A program made the translations under genes and the position numbers. DNA of 50,841 bases from Roseococcus sp. (GTDB lineage: Bacteria; Pseudomonadota; Alphaproteobacteria; Acetobacterales; Acetobacteraceae), in NCBI RefSeq assembly GCF_019747315.1, contig NZ_JAIEQY010000111.1:1-50841 (forward strand), given 5' to 3'. The number at the start of each line of letters is the position of its first letter. Positions within the stretch are counted from its first letter, which is position 1. The notes below the pieces were generated by a model. That model searched no databases. It was not told the origin of the DNA and saw nothing but the letters and a program-made list of their open reading frames with translations. This document shows, piece after piece, positions 26,606 through 34,754 of this stretch.

Positions 26606-27946
26606 ATGACCAGCCCCAAGCAGATCGGCCTCGGCCTTTCGATGCGCTACCTCGGCTATCACGCCGCGGCCTGGCGGCACCCTTCGGCCGATCCGGATGC
26701 GGCGTCCAAGTTCAGCCACTACAAATACATCGCCCAGACCGCCGAGGCCGCGAAGCTCGACATGGTCTTCCTGGCCGATGGAATCGGGCTACGCACCCCG
26801 GACACGCCGCCCGGGGCCTTGCAGCGCTCGCACCAGACCTTCGAGCTGGAGCCGCTGACGCTGCTCTCGGCGCTCTCCTCGGTGACGTCGCATATCGGCC
26901 TCGTGGCGACGGCTTCGACGACCTACAACGAACCCTATCACATCGCCCGCAAATGGGCCTCGCTGGACCATCTCAGCGGCGGGCGCGCGGGCTGGAACAT
27001 CGTGACCTCCTGGTCCGAGATCGAGGCGCGGAATTTCGGCCGCGAAAAGCACATGGAGTACAATCTGCGCTACGAGCGCGCGGCCGAATTCGTCGAGGTG
27101 GTGAAGGGCCTCTGGGACAGCTGGGAGGAGGATGCGGGCGTCTTCGACAAGGCCAGCGGCATCCTGCTCGACACCACGAAGATGCACACGCTCTTCCACA
27201 AGGGAAAGCATTTCCAGGTGGAGGGGCCGCTGACCATCAAGCGCACGCCGCAGGGAAGGCCGGTGATGGTGCAGGCCGGGGCCGCGCAGCAGGGGATGGA
27301 GATCGCGGCGGAAAGCGCCGATGTCGTCTATTCCTCGCATTTCGACATCGAGGCCGGGCGTGCCTATTACGCCGACCTCAAGGGCCGCATGGCCAAGTAC
27401 GGCCGGGCGGCCGACAGCCTGAAGATCATGCCGGGCGTCACCCTCTTCATCGGCCGCACGCGGGCGGAAGCGCAGGCGCAGTATGACCAGCTGAACGAGC
27501 TGGTGGCCCCGGAACTCGGCCTTTCCTACCTCTACCAGCAATTCGGCGACCTGACCGGGCATGACCTGGATGGGCCGGTCCCGGAACCGCCGGACCCGCG
27601 GATCAAGAGCATGGCGGCGAAGCTGCTGGCCCTGGCGCGGCGCGACAACCTGACGATCCGGCAGCTCTATGCCACCATCACGCCAGGCTTTGGAGGGCGC
27701 TGCGTGATCGGCACCGCGAAGGACATCGTGGACGACATGCAGGCCTGGGTCGAAGGCGGCGCGGCGGATGGGTTCAACCTTTGCCCGCCCGTCCTGCCGC
27801 TGGGGCTGGATCAGTTCGTGAAGCTGGTGCTGCCGGAGCTGCGCGCGCGGGGAATGTTTCGCACGGAATATGCCGGGCCGACGCTGCGGGAGAACCTGGG
27901 GCTGACGAAGCCGCGGAACCGGCATTCCAACGGCACGGCAGGGTAG
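26606..27946 (+). CDS. NtaA/DmoA-family FMN-dependent monooxygenase (3)
   Basis: A 446-residue LLM monooxygenase, paralogous to the gene at 24384-25739. SMRYLGYHAAAWRHPSADPD, LDMVFLADGIGLRTPD, STTYNEPYHIARKWASLDHL and SGGRAGWNIVTSWSEIEARN are diagnostic. It follows the 56-codon frame after TGA-CGC, without its own strong ribosome-binding site, so its translation may depend on that small gene. The preceding oligopeptide-ABC remnant suggests it once belonged to a transporter-monooxygenase operon. Confidence 0.9.
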   Translation: MTSPKQIGLGLSMRYLGYHAAAWRHPSADPDAASKFSHYKYIAQTAEAAKLDMVFLADGIGLRTPDTPPGALQRSHQTFELEPLTLLSALSSVTSHIGLVATASTTYNEPYHIARKWASLDHLSGGRAGWNIVTSWSEIEARNFGREKHMEYNLRYERAAEFVEVVKGLWDSWEEDAGVFDKASGILLDTTKMHTLFHKGKHFQVEGPLTIKRTPQGRPVMVQAGAAQQGMEIAAESADVVYSSHFDIEAGRAYYADLKGRMAKYGRAADSLKIMPGVTLFIGRTRAEAQAQYDQLNELVAPELGLSYLYQQFGDLTGHDLDGPVPEPPDPRIKSMAAKLLALARRDNLTIRQLYATITPGFGGRCVIGTAKDIVDDMQAWVEGGAADGFNLCPPVLPLGLDQFVKLVLPELRARGMFRTEYAGPTLRENLGLTKPRNRHSNGTAG

Positions 27947-28334
27947 GGTCCAGCCGCGCCGATCCTCCGGCGGACTTCGCCTTCACCATGGCGCAGGCCT
28001 GAGCGGCTTGTGAGCCCTCGCTGTGTAAGCATCGCCTGTTCAGCCGAGGCCGGCCGATGGGCCAGGCGCCCGGCTTGGAGAAGGTCTGGCGGAGGAGGTG
28101 CGACTCGGTACAGGCGGTCTGCACGCTGGAACCTTGGAGAGCGGAGTTCGGAGGCATGAGCAATCCGAAGCGAGAAGTAGTGCTGCGAACGCATCACAGC
28201 CATGGGAATCACTGTGATGCCTTGCTCGAAGGCGCCGCCGGCGCGCGTCGCAGTCAGGCCACGCGCTGTGGGAACAGCTCCCGGAGCCTAGCGTGGAACA
28301 GCTCGACGAAAGCGTTGAAGCCGTCTGCTGAAGG
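27947..28334. other. Unassigned 388-nt stretch left of the IS3 element
   Basis: No convincing gene. A minus-strand frame through 28254-28330 would encode a C-terminal-looking fragment (ADGFNAFVELFHARLRELFP, then QRVA and a stop) that is cut by the IS3 left end. Composition differs from flanking genes and several short frames are interrupted. It is probably debris from a gene or element disrupted during insertion-sequence activity, but I cannot identify it. Confidence 0.4.
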
Positions 28335-28397
28335 TGACGTGCTCCCCTGGAATGGCGCCATTTTTCGGTAGAGTCCGAACCAGCAAGGGACGGACGA

Positions 28398-28664
28398 ATG
28401 AAGCGCAGCAGGTTCAGCGATGAGCAGATCATCGGGATATTGAACGAGCAGGAAGCCGGTGCGGCGACGGCGGATGTGTGCCGCCGGCACGGCATCAGCG
28501 GGGCGCCCTTCTACAAATGGAAGGCTAAGTTCGGCGGCCTTGAGGTGACCGAAGCCAGACGGCTCCGGACGCTGGAAGAGGAGAACGCCAAGCTGAAGAA
28601 GCTGCTGGCGGAGGCGATGCTGGACATCGCGGTTCTGAAGGACATCTCGACAAAAAAATGGTGA
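28398..28664 (+). CDS. IS3-family transposase OrfA
   Basis: An 88-residue HTH protein: MKRSRFSDEQIIGILNEQEA, VCRRHGISGAPFYKWKAKFG and a leucine-zipper-like LRTLEEENAKLKKLLAEAML. This is the standard OrfA of the IS407/IS3 group, which binds the terminal repeats and provides the N-terminal half of the OrfAB transposase. It ends in TKKW at an A7 slippery run. It appears intact. Confidence 0.9.
   Translation: MKRSRFSDEQIIGILNEQEAGAATADVCRRHGISGAPFYKWKAKFGGLEVTEARRLRTLEEENAKLKKLLAEAMLDIAVLKDISTKKW
28652..28658 (+). other. A7 programmed -1 frameshift site of the IS3 element
   Basis: Seven consecutive A residues just before the orfA stop and overlapping the orfB start. This is the standard slippery site by which IS3-family elements make the OrfAB fusion transposase. 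Confidence 0.7.
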
Positions 28665-29548
28665 CGCCCGGCGCGAAGCGGAGCGCGGTCGCCCATGCTC
28701 GGGAGTGTCACGGGCTGAGCGAGCGTCGGGCGTGTGATCTGATCGGCATTGCCCGACGGGTGGCGGGGTATCAGCCGAGCCGGGCGGACGATGCTGGCCT
28801 GCGACAGCGCTTGCGAGAACTGGCGGCCGAGCGGAGGCGGTTCGGGCATCGGCGCCTGGGCTACTTGCTGGCCCGCGAGGGCGTGGCGCCGAACCACAAG
28901 AAGCTGCTGCGGCTCTATCGAGAGGAAGGGCTCAAGGTGCGCCGCCGAGGTGGCCGGAAGCGGGCGCTGGGCACTCGGGCGCCGATGGTACTTCCGCAAG
29001 GGCCGAACCAACGCTGGTCGCTGGACTTCGTGTCCGACGCGCTGGGCTGTGGTCGGCGGTTCCGCATCCTTTGCGTGGTGGACGACTTCACGCGCGAATG
29101 CCTGGCGCTGGTGGCCGACACCTCCGCTGTCGGGCGCCAGGGTGGCGCGGGAGCTCGACGCGGTTGTGGCGCTCCGCGGCAAGCCCCTGGCGGTGGTGAG
29201 CGACAACGGCACGGAGCTGACCTCGACCTCGATCCTGCGCTGGTCGCAGGAGCGACAAGTGGGATGGCACTACATCGCTCCGGGCAAGCCAACCCAGAAC
29301 GCGTTCGTCGAGAGCTTCAACGGACGCCTGCGGGATGAGTGCCTGAACGAGACGTTGTTCACCTCGATGCCGCAGGCCCTGGCAGTGCTGGCGACTTGGC
29401 GGCAGGACTACAACACCATCCGGCCGCACTCGAAGCTCGGCGGCGCACCCCCGCCGAGATCGCCGGCCAACGGGGTTGGGGGCATGCCCCCAACCCCGTT
29501 GCCAACCCATCAACCATCAGACATCAAAGCAAAGGACTCTCCGTCTGA
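28658..29548 (+). pseudogene. IS3-family transposase OrfB, two frame disruptions
   Basis: DDE integrase-core transposase. The three acidic residues are still encoded: [20 protein letters not shown] and the Glu in [16 protein letters not shown]. The frame changes near 29127 (one extra base after the VADTS codons) and returns near 29445 (one base missing before [11 protein letters not shown]), so the catalytic centre sits in a frame different from both ends. The two shifts offset each other. Either the gene is dead, or the sequence has two errors. The 3' end contains a 32-bp perfect palindrome. The last codons read HQSKGLSV. Confidence 0.8.
29469..29500. repeat. 32-bp perfect palindrome inside the orfB 3' end
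   Basis: AACGGGGTTGGGGGCA and its exact complement TGCCCCCAACCCCGTT meet without a spacer. In RNA it would form a very stable hairpin about 75 nt before the IS right end. It could block read-in transcription or be a secondary repeat insertion; it is translated as part of the OrfB tail. Confidence 0.75.
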
Positions 29549-29574
29549 CTGGATACATTCAGGGGAGCACGTCA

Positions 29575-30151
29575 CAGGCAATGCGCTCGACGAAGGGGAA
29601 CAGCCTGCGCGCCTGCCGCAGCAGCGGCTCGGCGCCGTCCCTGTTCTGCACGTTGGCTGGATGCACGATCACTGCGAGCAGCATGCCGATGGTGTCGGTC
29701 AGCAGGTGGCGCTTGCGGCCCACGACCTTCTTGCCCGCGTCGTAGCCGGACGGGTCGAGCGTAGAGCCCCCTTTTGCGCCGCCTTCGCCGTCTGGCTGTC
29801 GTTGATCGCCGTCGTCGGGCTGGCCTCGCGTCCCGCCTGCTCGCGCACCGCGACGTAGAGCGCGTGGTGGATGCGCTCGATGGTGCCTTCCCACTCCCAG
29901 CGCGAGAAGTAGTCCCACACCGTGCTCTTCGGGGGCAGGTCCTTCGGCAGCGCGCTCCACTGGCACCCCGTCGAGAGCACGTAGAACATTGCGTTCAGCG
30001 CCTCGCGCCCATCCACCCTGTGCGGCCTGCCGCCGTGCTTCGCAGGCCGGATCAGGGGCGACACCAGCGCCCATTCCGCGTCCGTCAGCTCAGCCGGGTA
30101 GCGCAGCCCGCGCCGGTCCGCCGCACGCCGATGTTCTGCCGTCCACGCCAT
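29575..30151 (-). pseudogene. IS5-family transposase, 3'-truncated
   Basis: The first part (from 30151) encodes the DUF4096-type N-terminus: LRYPAELTDAEWALVSPLIR, HGGRPHRVDGREALNAMFYV and CQWSALPKDLPPKSTVWDYF. At AAAAGGGGG (about 29764-29772) a -1 shift, probably the programmed one of this IS group, leads into [40 protein letters not shown] and [10 protein letters not shown]. The sequence then enters the IS3 end and stops shortly after. The last catalytic residue and C-terminus are absent, so the enzyme cannot be active. Confidence 0.8.
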
Positions 30152-30231
30152 CCGTCTGCTCCCGCGAATCGTCCGTAGGGGCAGCGAATCACATCCGATT
30201 CAGCCGATTCAATTCCTCTCCGGATGGGCTC
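29575..30231 (-). mobile_element. IS5-family (IS427-like) element, truncated by the IS3 copy
   Basis: The upstream end of the element is present. GAGCCCATCCGGAGAGG on the minus strand is the probable terminal repeat, ending at 30231 next to TTAG. The downstream third of the transposase and the other terminus are missing at the IS3 junction (29574/29575). The sequence left of the IS3 element does not continue the IS5 frame, so this is not simple nesting: IS3 insertion was followed by deletion, or recombination joined two loci. Confidence 0.7.
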
Positions 30232-30386
30232 TTAGGAGAAGTGACAACCACCAAGCAAGGCAATTAACTTCAATAACTTTATGTATACGACGCCTTTTTC
30301 CAAATCCTAAAGCCAACTCCGCTGTTGGCCCAACATGTAAGCCTATGTCCCACTCGGTGATCAGGGCATCGGCTCCCGGGAGGCGC

Positions 30387-31055
30387 TTACTCCGTGTTTT
30401 CAGCTAGATACGCCTGATAGCCAGCGTCATATACCGAACCCCCTGGAATAAAGTCACGGTTCCTAATCCATCGCACATTTTCTTTCGCGACACGCGCGGG
30501 ATTGCCGGCTATTACGCAATTCTCCACATTAAACGCCCGCGTCACAACGCTACATGCGCCGATAATGACGTTATTTGGAATATTTGCGTTCTTAGTAATA
30601 TAGGCGCGCTCACCCACCCATACATGGTTTCCAATAACAAGATTGGCCCCATTATCTAGGTATTTTCCCGATTCTTCATCAAATATGAGGTGGGGGGATT
30701 CGCCGCACCGCAGAATGATTTCTTTTGAAAACAGACAGTCATCACCAATAGTGGCGCAGCTTTTGTTGTTGTATAGCATTATCTCCGATCCAGGTTCGAT
30801 CGAAAATTTATCTCCTATGCGAAGGCTCGTATTGTTGGCTGGTATATGATTGCCGCATGAAATACGAAGACCTTTGATTGAGAACACATCTCCAATGATA
30901 ATGGTGTTCTTATCGCCATTTACATGCAAATTTATCAAACTTTCTCGTAACGATGAACGAATCACGATCCGGTTCCCTCGGCCTGTAACAGTACCTGCTA
31001 GGGTAACATTCTTCGGATGCTCGACAATGTTGTCCTCACCGTGAATTTTAATCAT
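30387..31055 (-). CDS. Hexapeptide-repeat acyltransferase (polysaccharide O-acetyltransferase-like)
   Basis: A 222-residue left-handed beta-helix protein. Hexapeptide-type repeats run through the middle (LRIGDKFSIEPGSEIMLY, CATIGDDCLFSKEIILR), and the C-terminal xenobiotic-acyltransferase-like part reads LVIGNHVWVGERAYITKNAN, IPNNVIIGACSVVTRAF and VIAGNPARVAKENVRW. It probably O- or N-acetylates a sugar of a surface polysaccharide using acetyl-CoA. The ATG at 31055 opens MIKIHGEDNI. The gene and its flanks are far more AT-rich than everything else here and sit beside insertion sequences, so horizontal acquisition is likely. No other polysaccharide genes are present. Confidence 0.82.
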   Translation of the reverse strand: MIKIHGEDNIVEHPKNVTLAGTVTGRGNRIVIRSSLRESLINLHVNGDKNTIIIGDVFSIKGLRISCGNHIPANNTSLRIGDKFSIEPGSEIMLYNNKSCATIGDDCLFSKEIILRCGESPHLIFDEESGKYLDNGANLVIGNHVWVGERAYITKNANIPNNVIIGACSVVTRAFNVENCVIAGNPARVAKENVRWIRNRDFIPGGSVYDAGYQAYLAENTE

Positions 31056-31228
31056 TCTTACTTGTTCCCTCCCAACCCGCAATTGATACGGCGGGCTTCT
31101 GATCAGACATCACGGCGATCACTCCCCCTTAGCGGTTCAATTTAACATAGACGTTACCCAGGTGAATGTGTGCATCCAACTTGGCGATCAATCCGCAAGC
31201 CGTGAGCGTAGCCCGGTTTCGCGCTTAC

Positions 31229-31263
31229 AAAAAAGCCCAGCACGGAAGCTCCCTGGCGGGCTT
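31229..31263 (-). terminator. Intrinsic terminator (minus strand)
   Basis: On the minus strand AGCCC...GGGCT encloses a loop of about 19 nt and is followed by six T residues (A6 at 31229-31234 on the plus strand). It lies upstream of the acyltransferase and downstream of the 25-codon frame at 31289-31366. Confidence 0.5.
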
Positions 31264-31288
31264 GAACTCAACTGCAGGGCATACAGGT

Positions 31289-31366
31289 TCAGCTGGGCAA
31301 CGCGGGCCAATACTCCGGCGTCCTGATCTCGGCCCAGGCGTGGCGCTTGGCTTCCTCCGGCTCCAT
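31289..31366 (-). CDS. Possible 25-residue open frame or gene remnant
   Basis: A short frame, MEPEEAKRHAWAEIRTPEYW then PALPS and stop, lies between the hairpin repeat at 31.4 kb and an intrinsic terminator 26 nt past its stop. There is no ribosome-binding site. It may be the end of a deleted gene or chance. The rest of 31056-31443 shows no gene. Confidence 0.2.
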   Translation of the reverse strand: MEPEEAKRHAWAEIRTPEYWPALPS

Positions 31367-31375
31367 ACCCAGCGC

Positions 31376-31438
31376 GGGGCCCCAGACTCCAATAAATTCA
31401 GGGGGTCTGGGGCCCCGGCCCCAGCCGCCGAAGGCCCC
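31376..31438. repeat. 3'-end GC hairpin module, one full and one partial arm (copy 3)
   Basis: The full arm at 31402-31438 reads GGGGTCTGGGGCC, CC, GGCCCCAGCCGCC, then GAAGGCCCC and T5; one G-to-A change relative to other copies. The left arm at 31376-31390 keeps only GGGGCCCCAGACTCC. The stop of the LLM gene (TAG at 31446-31444, minus strand) is followed at once by AAAAAGGGGCC of the full arm. Confidence 0.8.
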
Positions 31439-31443
31439 TTTTT

Positions 31444-32523
31444 CTACCCCGGAAAGCGCCCCGGATTCCGCTCCAGCAGGACCGGCCGCACCAGGCGCCC
31501 GAACCGCTCGGCCTCCTCATCATGCAGATAGCCCGAGAGGCAGAAGCTATGGCAGCCGATCTCGATGAAGCGCTGCAGCACATCCGCGCATTGCACGGGG
31601 TTGCCCACCACGGCCACGCCCGCGCCCTGCCGCGCCTTGGCGAGCCCCGCCCAGAGATTGGGAGCGATCAGCCCGCCCGTCTCGGCCAGCAGCGCCTGGA
31701 CGCGCTGATTGGCGACGGAATTGGCGACATTGGCGCGCACCGCGGCGCTGCGGTCTTCACCGACATCGCGGATGAGCTCATGCGCGGCGGCCCAGGCCTC
31801 CTCCTCCGTCTCGCGGCAGATGATCTGGAGCCGCATCCCGAAGCCAAGCGCCTCCGCGCGGCCCTGGGCGGCCGCCATGGCGCGGATTTCGGCCATCTGC
31901 GCCGCGATGCTCTCCGGCCGGTCGCCCCAGAAGAGGTGCACATCGGCATGCGCGGCCGAGATCTCCCAGGCCTGGCGTGAACCGCCGCCCAGGTAGAAGC
32001 GCGGATGCGGGCGCTGGAAGGGGGCGGGGATGACGCGCGCGCCGCGCAGCGTATGGAACTTGCCCTCCCAATCCAGCGGCGCCTCGGCCGTCCAGAGCGC
32101 CTTCATGATGGCGACCTCTTCCGCCATCAGCGCGTAGCGATCCTCCTTGCCGTAGCGGATGCCATCGGCGGCATTCTCGGATTCCGACTGCCCGGCGATG
32201 AGGTTCACCGCGATGCGGCCCTCAGTCAGCTGGTCGAAGGTCGTGACCATCTTCGCCAGCATCACTGGGTTGATGTAGCCCGGCCGCGCCGCCACCAGCA
32301 TGCGAATGGAGCTCGACCGCCCGGCCATGAAGGCCGTGGTCACCCAGGCCTCCCAGCAGGGGATGGCGACGGGCACCAACAGGTATTCGAAGCCCGCACC
32401 CTCGGCCGCCGCGATCACACGGTCGAACATCGCGGTGCTGGAGGGCACGACATTTGGCCCTTCGGCATAGCTGGTGGTGTCGCCATTGGTGGGAAGATAC
32501 CACCCAAATTCCAGGCGCCTCAT
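31444..32523 (-). CDS. SsuD-like LLM flavin-dependent monooxygenase (4)
   Basis: A 359-residue LLM monooxygenase of the alkanesulfonate-monooxygenase type, distinct from the three NtaA-type genes. RRLEFGWYLPTNGDTTSY opens the barrel. MLVAARPGYINPVMLAKMVT, FDQLTEGRIAVNLIAGQSES and PRFYLGGGSRQAWEISAAHA are characteristic of SsuD. It would use reduced FMN and O2 to release sulfite from a sulfonate, or carry out a related cleavage. The ATG overlaps the stop of the upstream amidase gene (ATGA), so both are made from one mRNA. No ssuEABC genes are in the window. Confidence 0.87.
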   Translation of the reverse strand: MRRLEFGWYLPTNGDTTSYAEGPNVVPSSTAMFDRVIAAAEGAGFEYLLVPVAIPCWEAWVTTAFMAGRSSSIRMLVAARPGYINPVMLAKMVTTFDQLTEGRIAVNLIAGQSESENAADGIRYGKEDRYALMAEEVAIMKALWTAEAPLDWEGKFHTLRGARVIPAPFQRPHPRFYLGGGSRQAWEISAAHADVHLFWGDRPESIAAQMAEIRAMAAAQGRAEALGFGMRLQIICRETEEEAWAAAHELIRDVGEDRSAAVRANVANSVANQRVQALLAETGGLIAPNLWAGLAKARQGAGVAVVGNPVQCADVLQRFIEIGCHSFCLSGYLHDEEAERFGRLVRPVLLERNPGRFPG

Positions 32524-33872
32524 GACTCCAGCAGCGCCTCGACGGCCGCGCTGATGGCCAGCAGGCGCTGATCGCCCATCGCCTCGCCCATCAGCATGAG
32601 GCCGACCGGCGCCTCGCCGGGGAGGTGGCAGGGGATGCTGATGGCGCAGCGGTCCAGGAAATTCGCGATGGTGGTGTTGCGCAGCAGCAGCAGGTTGATG
32701 CGGTTGTACTCGGTCTCCTCCTCCACCTCCGCGATGCCGGGCGGCACCAGCGGCACGGTCGGGCAGATGATCGCGTCATAGGGCGCGGTGCGCGGGGCGA
32801 TGGCCGCGATCACCTCCGCCCGCGCCTTCACCACATCGAGGTATTCGGCCGCACTCATATGCTCGCCGCGGGCGATGCGCTTGAGGATGCGGGGGTCATA
32901 GCGCGGCCCGTCGCTGGCGATGAGGTGGCGGTGCCAGGCGTAAGCCTCCGACGCGGTGAGGCCGCCGCGCGCATTGATCGCGGGCATGCGCTCCAGCTCC
33001 GGCAGGGTCACGTCCTCCAGCTTCACGCCAGCGGCCTCCAGCCGCGCCAGGGTGCGGGCGTAGTCGCGCGCCACCTGGCCCTCCATCCCTTCCTCGACGA
33101 TGTTGTTGAGCACGCCGAAGCGCAGGCCGGAAAGGTTCACCGCCGGCAGCGCGCCCGGCGTCTCGGCGCCGGCGATGATCGCATCCAGCGTGTGGCAGCA
33201 GGCGACGGAGCGCGCGAGCGGCCCCACGGAATCCAGCGAGGGCGAAAGCGGCAGCACGCCCGTGATGGGCACGCGCCGCGCCGTCGGCTTGAAGCCCACC
33301 ACGCCATTCAGCGCGGCCGGGATGCGGCAGGAGCCGCCGGTATCCGTGCCCAGTCCGCCAAAGCCCATCCCATCGGCGGCCGCCACGCCGGCGCCGGAGG
33401 AGGAGCCGCCCGGCAGCCGGCCGGTCTTGCGGTCCCAGGGGCTGCTGGGCGTGCCGTAATGCGGGTTCACGCCGAGGCCGGAGAAGGCGAATTCCGTCAT
33501 GTTCGTGCGGCCCAGCACGATGAAGCCCTGGCGATTCAGCCGCTCCACCACTGGCGCCGGCGCGGTGGCGGCCCTGGCGCCATCCCGCGCGATGGAGCCC
33601 GCGCGCGTCACCTGGCCGGCCTCGTCAAAGAGGTCCTTCACGGTGATGGGGATGCCGGCGAAGCGGCTGGGGGCGCGCCCGGCATGGCGCAGCGCATCGA
33701 TCGCCCTGGCCTGTTCGCGCGCGGCCTTGGCGTGCAGGGTGGTGAAGACGCGCGGCCCCTCGCCCTCCGCCGCGCGGGCCAGCGCCTCCTCCACCAGGGC
33801 GATCGCGGAGCTGCGACCGGATTCGAGGGCGATGGCGGCATGGGCGATGGTGGGGTGGGCGTGGCGTGGCAT
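32520..33872 (-). CDS. Amidase (amidase-signature family)
   Basis: A 450-residue AS-family hydrolase with the complete Ser-cisSer-Lys triad: Lys79 in GIPITVKDLFDE, the cis-Ser in LPGGSSSGAGVAAADG (about Ser157), and the nucleophile Ser181 in GTDTGGSCRIPAA. It cleaves an amide or ester of an unknown small molecule; it is not recognisably GatA. The ATG at 33872 with AGGA about 8 nt upstream fits the family length; a much longer open frame upstream is antisense to udh. It is coupled to the SsuD-like gene, suggesting a two-step catabolic path, and divergent from udh by 51 nt. Confidence 0.88.
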   Translation of the reverse strand: MPRHAHPTIAHAAIALESGRSSAIALVEEALARAAEGEGPRVFTTLHAKAAREQARAIDALRHAGRAPSRFAGIPITVKDLFDEAGQVTRAGSIARDGARAATAPAPVVERLNRQGFIVLGRTNMTEFAFSGLGVNPHYGTPSSPWDRKTGRLPGGSSSGAGVAAADGMGFGGLGTDTGGSCRIPAALNGVVGFKPTARRVPITGVLPLSPSLDSVGPLARSVACCHTLDAIIAGAETPGALPAVNLSGLRFGVLNNIVEEGMEGQVARDYARTLARLEAAGVKLEDVTLPELERMPAINARGGLTASEAYAWHRHLIASDGPRYDPRILKRIARGEHMSAAEYLDVVKARAEVIAAIAPRTAPYDAIICPTVPLVPPGIAEVEEETEYNRINLLLLRNTTIANFLDRCAISIPCHLPGEAPVGLMLMGEAMGDQRLLAISAAVEALLES

Positions 33873-33923
33873 CTGGCCGTCCTGCTGAATTTGCGACAGG
33901 CTGACTATGGAAGGACAACGCTC

Positions 33924-34745
33924 ATGATGAAACCCATGCTCCTCACGGGGGCCTCCGGCGCCTTGGGCCGAATGCTGGCCCGCGAGCTCACCGCCGCCGG
34001 GATGACCCTGCGCCTCACCGATATCGCGCCCTTCCCGGACGCCGTGCCGGAAGGTGCCAGCTTCACCCGCGCGGATCTCAATGACGGGCTGACCGTGGCC
34101 CGCCTCGCCGAAGGCTGCGGCGCCATCCTGCATTTCGGCGGCGTCTCGGTGGAGCAGCCCTTCGAGGAAATCCTCGGCCCCAACCTGCGCGGCCTCTATC
34201 ATATCTATGAGGCGGCGCGGCGCGAGAAGGCGCGTGTGGTCTTCGCCAGCTCCAACCACACGATCGGCTTTCACGAGCAGGGGCAGAGCCTCGACCTCGA
34301 CTGCCAGTTCCGGCCGGACGGCTTCTATGGCCTCTCCAAGGCCTATGGCGAGCTGATGGGCCGGCTCTACTGGGACAAGCACGGCGTGGAGAATGTGAAT
34401 CTCCGCATCGGCACCTGCCTGCCCGAGCCGCGCGATGCGCGCGCGCTGTCCACCTGGCTCTCCTACCCCGATCTCGCGCGGCTGGTGCAGGCCTGTGTGG
34501 CGGCCGGGCGCGTGGGGCATGCGGTGATCTGGGGCGCCTCGGCCAATCCGGCGAGCTGGTGGGCCAAGGACCATCGCGAGCGCATCGGCTGGGCACCGCA
34601 GGACAGTGCCGAGGCCTATCGCGCGCAGCTGGAGGGCGTGCTGAACCCGAGCGAGGTGGGGCGACGCCATCAGGGGGGCGCCTTCTGCGTGCAGGATTAT
34701 TCCCGCGCCACGCCGCCGCCGCGGGATGCGTTCAGCCTGGACTAG
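33924..34745 (+). CDS. udh: NAD-dependent uronate dehydrogenase-like epimerase-family protein
   Basis: A 273-residue extended SDR. The NAD-binding motif is LLTGASGALGRMLARE. FASSNHTIGFHEQGQ and YGLSKAYGELMGRLYWDKHG (catalytic Tyr-x3-Lys) match the hexuronate dehydrogenases, as do LRIGTCLPEPRDARALSTWL and VIWGASANPASWW. Udh oxidises D-glucuronate or D-galacturonate to the aldarolactone. AAGGA 9-10 nt upstream supports the ATG at 33924; a second ATG follows one codon later. The lactonase/isomerase-like amidohydrolase at 7.8 kb could act further down such a path, but the genes are distant. The 3' end meets a paired hairpin module. Confidence 0.82.
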   Translation: MMKPMLLTGASGALGRMLARELTAAGMTLRLTDIAPFPDAVPEGASFTRADLNDGLTVARLAEGCGAILHFGGVSVEQPFEEILGPNLRGLYHIYEAARREKARVVFASSNHTIGFHEQGQSLDLDCQFRPDGFYGLSKAYGELMGRLYWDKHGVENVNLRIGTCLPEPRDARALSTWLSYPDLARLVQACVAAGRVGHAVIWGASANPASWWAKDHRERIGWAPQDSAEAYRAQLEGVLNPSEVGRRHQGGAFCVQDYSRATPPPRDAFSLD

Positions 34746-34754
34746 GAAAAAAGG

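Larger units (their letters stand above)
28335..29574 (+). mobile_element. IS3-family insertion sequence (IS407-like group), 1240 bp
   Basis: Terminal inverted repeats are visible. The left end begins TGACGTGCTCCCCTGGAATG. The right end, read inwards on the minus strand, begins TGACGTGCTCCCCTGAATG: 16 identical bases, then a one-base gap. Between them lie orfA, an A7 frameshift site and orfB. No target duplication is found: flanks are AAGG on the left and CAGG on the right. Its right end abuts a truncated IS5-type element. The length is normal for the family, but orfB carries two frame disruptions, so the copy is probably inactive. Confidence 0.85.

Noticed and set aside
28331..29578. Target-site duplication of the IS3 element
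   Set aside because: Flanks AAGG and CAGG are not identical and shifting the ends by one base does not produce a match.
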